From Methylomonas sp. (GTDB lineage Bacteria > Pseudomonadota > Gammaproteobacteria > Methylococcales > Methylomonadaceae), in the NCBI GenBank assembly GCA_026989715.1, contig JALSIU010000221.1:1-15770 (forward strand): DNA of 15,770 nt, read 5' to 3'. The notes beneath the pieces are model-generated. The model was given only the letters and a program-made list of their open reading frames with translations, was not told where the DNA came from and did not search any database. Below are positions 14,416 to 15,770 of this stretch, one piece after another (the first letter of the stretch is position 1; the number at the start of each line of letters is the position of its first letter). A program made the position numbers and the translations under genes.

Positions 14416-14592
14416 TTATTTCTCACAAACTCCGCCTTTACAGCCACAATTCTTACCACAGCCCAAACCTTCTTCTTTAGCGGCACCAAATTCAGGGTGT
14501 TTGGCGGCATAGTTGCGTGCCGCTTGTTGGATATAAATCCATGCCATCATCAGCCCAAAAATAACAGCCATGGCAATTAGAAAATTAAACAT
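14416..14592 (-). CDS. Cys-rich single-span membrane protein, candidate Rnf maturation factor
   Basis: This 58-residue protein is encoded right after rnfA (35-base gap) and has a strong ribosome-binding site, AAGGAG. One membrane helix fills about residues 2-22. A short charged helix with ARNYAAKHPEFG (25-36) and a Cys-rich tail, CGKNCGCKGGVC (45-56, Cys45, 49, 51, 56), follow. Topology is probably N-out with the Cys tail in the cytoplasm, inferred from basic residues after the helix. Size, single anchor and four-Cys tail resemble NqrM, which is needed to mature Na+-NQR and is thought to supply iron to NqrD/NqrE, the homologs of RnfE/RnfA. The Cys pattern is not the NqrM pattern as I know it, so this is an analogy. 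It may instead be an Rnf subunit or an unrelated metal-binding protein. Confidence 0.8.
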   Translation of the reverse strand: MFNFLIAMAVIFGLMMAWIYIQQAARNYAAKHPEFGAAKEEGLGCGKNCGCKGGVCEK

Positions 14593-14627
14593 ATTGACTC
14601 CTTATGTTTTATTTATTAGGACTTTTG

Positions 14628-15218
14628 TTAAGCAGTCGTTGTACCTAAACCTGCAAAGCCCATAAAGGTTAATGATAATATTCCTGCCAGCATCATGCTT
14701 AATGCGGCGGCTTGGGTAATATTCGGTAAATTGGACAGCTCTAGTTTTTCACGTAAGCCTGCCATTAATATAATCGCTAAACCAAAGCCTGCGCCAGCAC
14801 CTAAGCTAAACGAGACGGATTGCAAAAAATCATAACCCCGTGACGTTTGAAATAGCGCAACTCCTAAAATGGCACAATTAGTGGTAATCAGCGGTAAGAA
14901 AATACCTAAAGCACGAAATAAACTGGGGCTAAATTTCTTTAAAATCATTTCTACTAATTGCACCGAAGAGGCAATTAAAGCGATATAGCTAATCAGGCGC
15001 AGAAACTCAATATCAAAAGCGATTAATACTTGATTGATGCCATAAGCACAGGTCGAGCTGACAAACATCACAAAGGTGGTGGCGAGGCTCATATTGAATG
15101 CAGTGTCGCGTTTGGCGGATACGCCCACAAAGGGGCATAAACCTAAGAACATCGCCAAAACGAAGTTATTAATTAGAAAGGCACTGAGAAAGATAAAACT
15201 GAGTGATTCCGGGTTCAT
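14628..15218 (-). CDS. rnfA: Electron transport complex subunit RnfA
   Basis: RnfA is an integral subunit of the Rnf ferredoxin:NAD+ oxidoreductase, which links electron transfer to ion pumping across the inner membrane. It has 196 residues and about six membrane helices, the usual size. Motifs NNFVL (17-21) and FLGLCPF (24-30, Cys28) identify RnfA rather than NqrE, which has a different sequence here. LPLITTNCAILG (108-119, Cys115) is the second Cys motif; together with RnfE these Cys residues hold the membrane [2Fe-2S] centre. The ATG at 15218 is chosen over an upstream in-frame ATG at 15239 because it has AGGAG six bases away and overlaps the rnfE stop by four bases. Confidence 0.95.
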   Translation of the reverse strand: MNPESLSFIFLSAFLINNFVLAMFLGLCPFVGVSAKRDTAFNMSLATTFVMFVSSTCAYGINQVLIAFDIEFLRLISYIALIASSVQLVEMILKKFSPSLFRALGIFLPLITTNCAILGVALFQTSRGYDFLQSVSFSLGAGAGFGLAIILMAGLREKLELSNLPNITQAAALSMMLAGILSLTFMGFAGLGTTTA

Positions 15219-15770
15219 GAGGGGCTCCTGACGGTGCAATGCGATGCCGCTGCCGAAGCAATGGACTTATTGGTTTTGCGTTGGCTGACATAGTTAATCA
15301 GCAATAACCACGCGCCTAAGACAATAAATCCCCCAGGGGGTAAAATCATCACCACCCATGGCTCAAAGTTGGTACTGAATATTTGGTAGCCTAATAATTG
15401 CCCTGCGCCTAATAATTCACGCACTCCGCCCAGCATGACTAAGGCGAGAGTAAAGCCTAAGCCCATGCCTAAAGCACTGATAACGGATTTGGTAAATGAG
15501 TTTTTAGAGGCATAGGCTTCGGCGCGACCTAAAATTAAACAATTCACTACGATTAACTGAATAAAAGCACCGAGTTTATTGTATAAATCTAAACTGATGG
15601 CTTGAATAATGTAATCAACTAAGGTGACAAAAGTCGCAATGATGATGATGTAAGTGGTAATACGCACTTGTTTGGGAATAAAATTGCGCAAGGCAGAAAC
15701 CAGTGCATTGGAGCATACCAGCACAAAAATACTGGCAATCCCCATCGCCAGCGAATTCAGCACGGAATTG
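15215..15770 (-). CDS. rnfE: Electron transport complex subunit RnfE, N-terminus beyond window
   Basis: RnfE is the membrane partner of RnfA in the Rnf complex. The visible 185 codons cover most of the protein: VCSNALVSALRNFIPKQVRI, then IQLIVVNCLILGRAEAYASK with the conserved Cys, GMGLGFTLALVMLGGVRELLG, and a final hydrophobic segment after LPPGGF. The reading frame stays open to the window edge (Asn-Ser before the GTG at 15763), and homologs have about 30 to 40 more residues with a GLCP motif, so the gene is cut by the window and not truncated. It ends in a short hydrophilic tail and overlaps rnfA by four bases. The order rnfE-rnfA fits operons of the rnfCDGEA type; the other subunits should lie past the window end. 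Confidence 0.94.
   Translation of the reverse strand, partial: NSVLNSLAMGIASIFVLVCSNALVSALRNFIPKQVRITTYIIIIATFVTLVDYIIQAISLDLYNKLGAFIQLIVVNCLILGRAEAYASKNSFTKSVISALGMGLGFTLALVMLGGVRELLGAGQLLGYQIFSTNFEPWVVMILPPGGFIVLGAWLLLINYVSQRKTNKSIASAAASHCTVRSPS

Noticed and set aside
14628..15770. Na+-NQR subunits NqrD/NqrE instead of Rnf
   Set aside because: NNFVL and FLGLCPF in the second gene, and the SNALVSALRNFIPKQVRI stretch in the first, match RnfA and RnfE better than the NqrE and NqrD sequences.

Overview
This window is a moderately AT-rich chromosomal segment of housekeeping genes from a Gammaproteobacterium. The proteins closely resemble gammaproteobacterial versions, and the order radC / coaBC-dut-algC-argB is the one known from Pseudomonas. 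The AT-rich composition, long-form PurC, an Rnf operon ending rnfE-rnfA and several unassigned small membrane or heme proteins would suit an AT-rich methanotroph-like lineage (Methylococcales or relatives). That last assignment is inference only. No RNA gene, insertion sequence, prophage or CRISPR array was found.

Layout. 1-1230: an intrinsic terminator, a cytochrome c'-like lipoprotein gene, a convergent small secreted/membrane protein gene, and a 321-base regulatory region. 1231-5204 (+): trpE-trpG-trpD-trpC, which takes chorismate to indole-3-glycerol phosphate except for the trpF step; trpF, trpB and trpA are not here. 5216-10932 (-): coaBC, dut, algC, argB and a membrane-anchored unknown, with overlaps or short gaps from coaBC to argB indicating an operon. 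11123-11797 (+): radC, which overlaps the tail of purC. 11792-13193 (-): a HIT protein and purC. 13279-14319 (+): a His-rich polytopic membrane protein. 14416-15770 (-): the end of an Rnf operon (rnfE, cut by the window edge, then rnfA), followed by an unlisted 58-codon gene for a Cys-rich single-span membrane protein.

How the genes work together. The trp block is a biosynthetic operon with an extended -10 promoter set inside a palindrome and an unusual leader: a small ORF with a good ribosome-binding site overlaps the trpE start, and there are no tandem Trp codons. The coaBC-argB block combines coenzyme A synthesis, dUTP removal, sugar-phosphate mutase and arginine synthesis. RnfE/RnfA are the two subunits that hold the membrane-embedded iron-sulfur centre of the Rnf ion pump. 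The Cys-rich protein directly downstream is placed and built like NqrM, the iron-delivery factor of the related Na+-NQR complex, and is the best candidate here for something undescribed. The second is the His-rich membrane protein, which looks like a possible membrane metalloenzyme.
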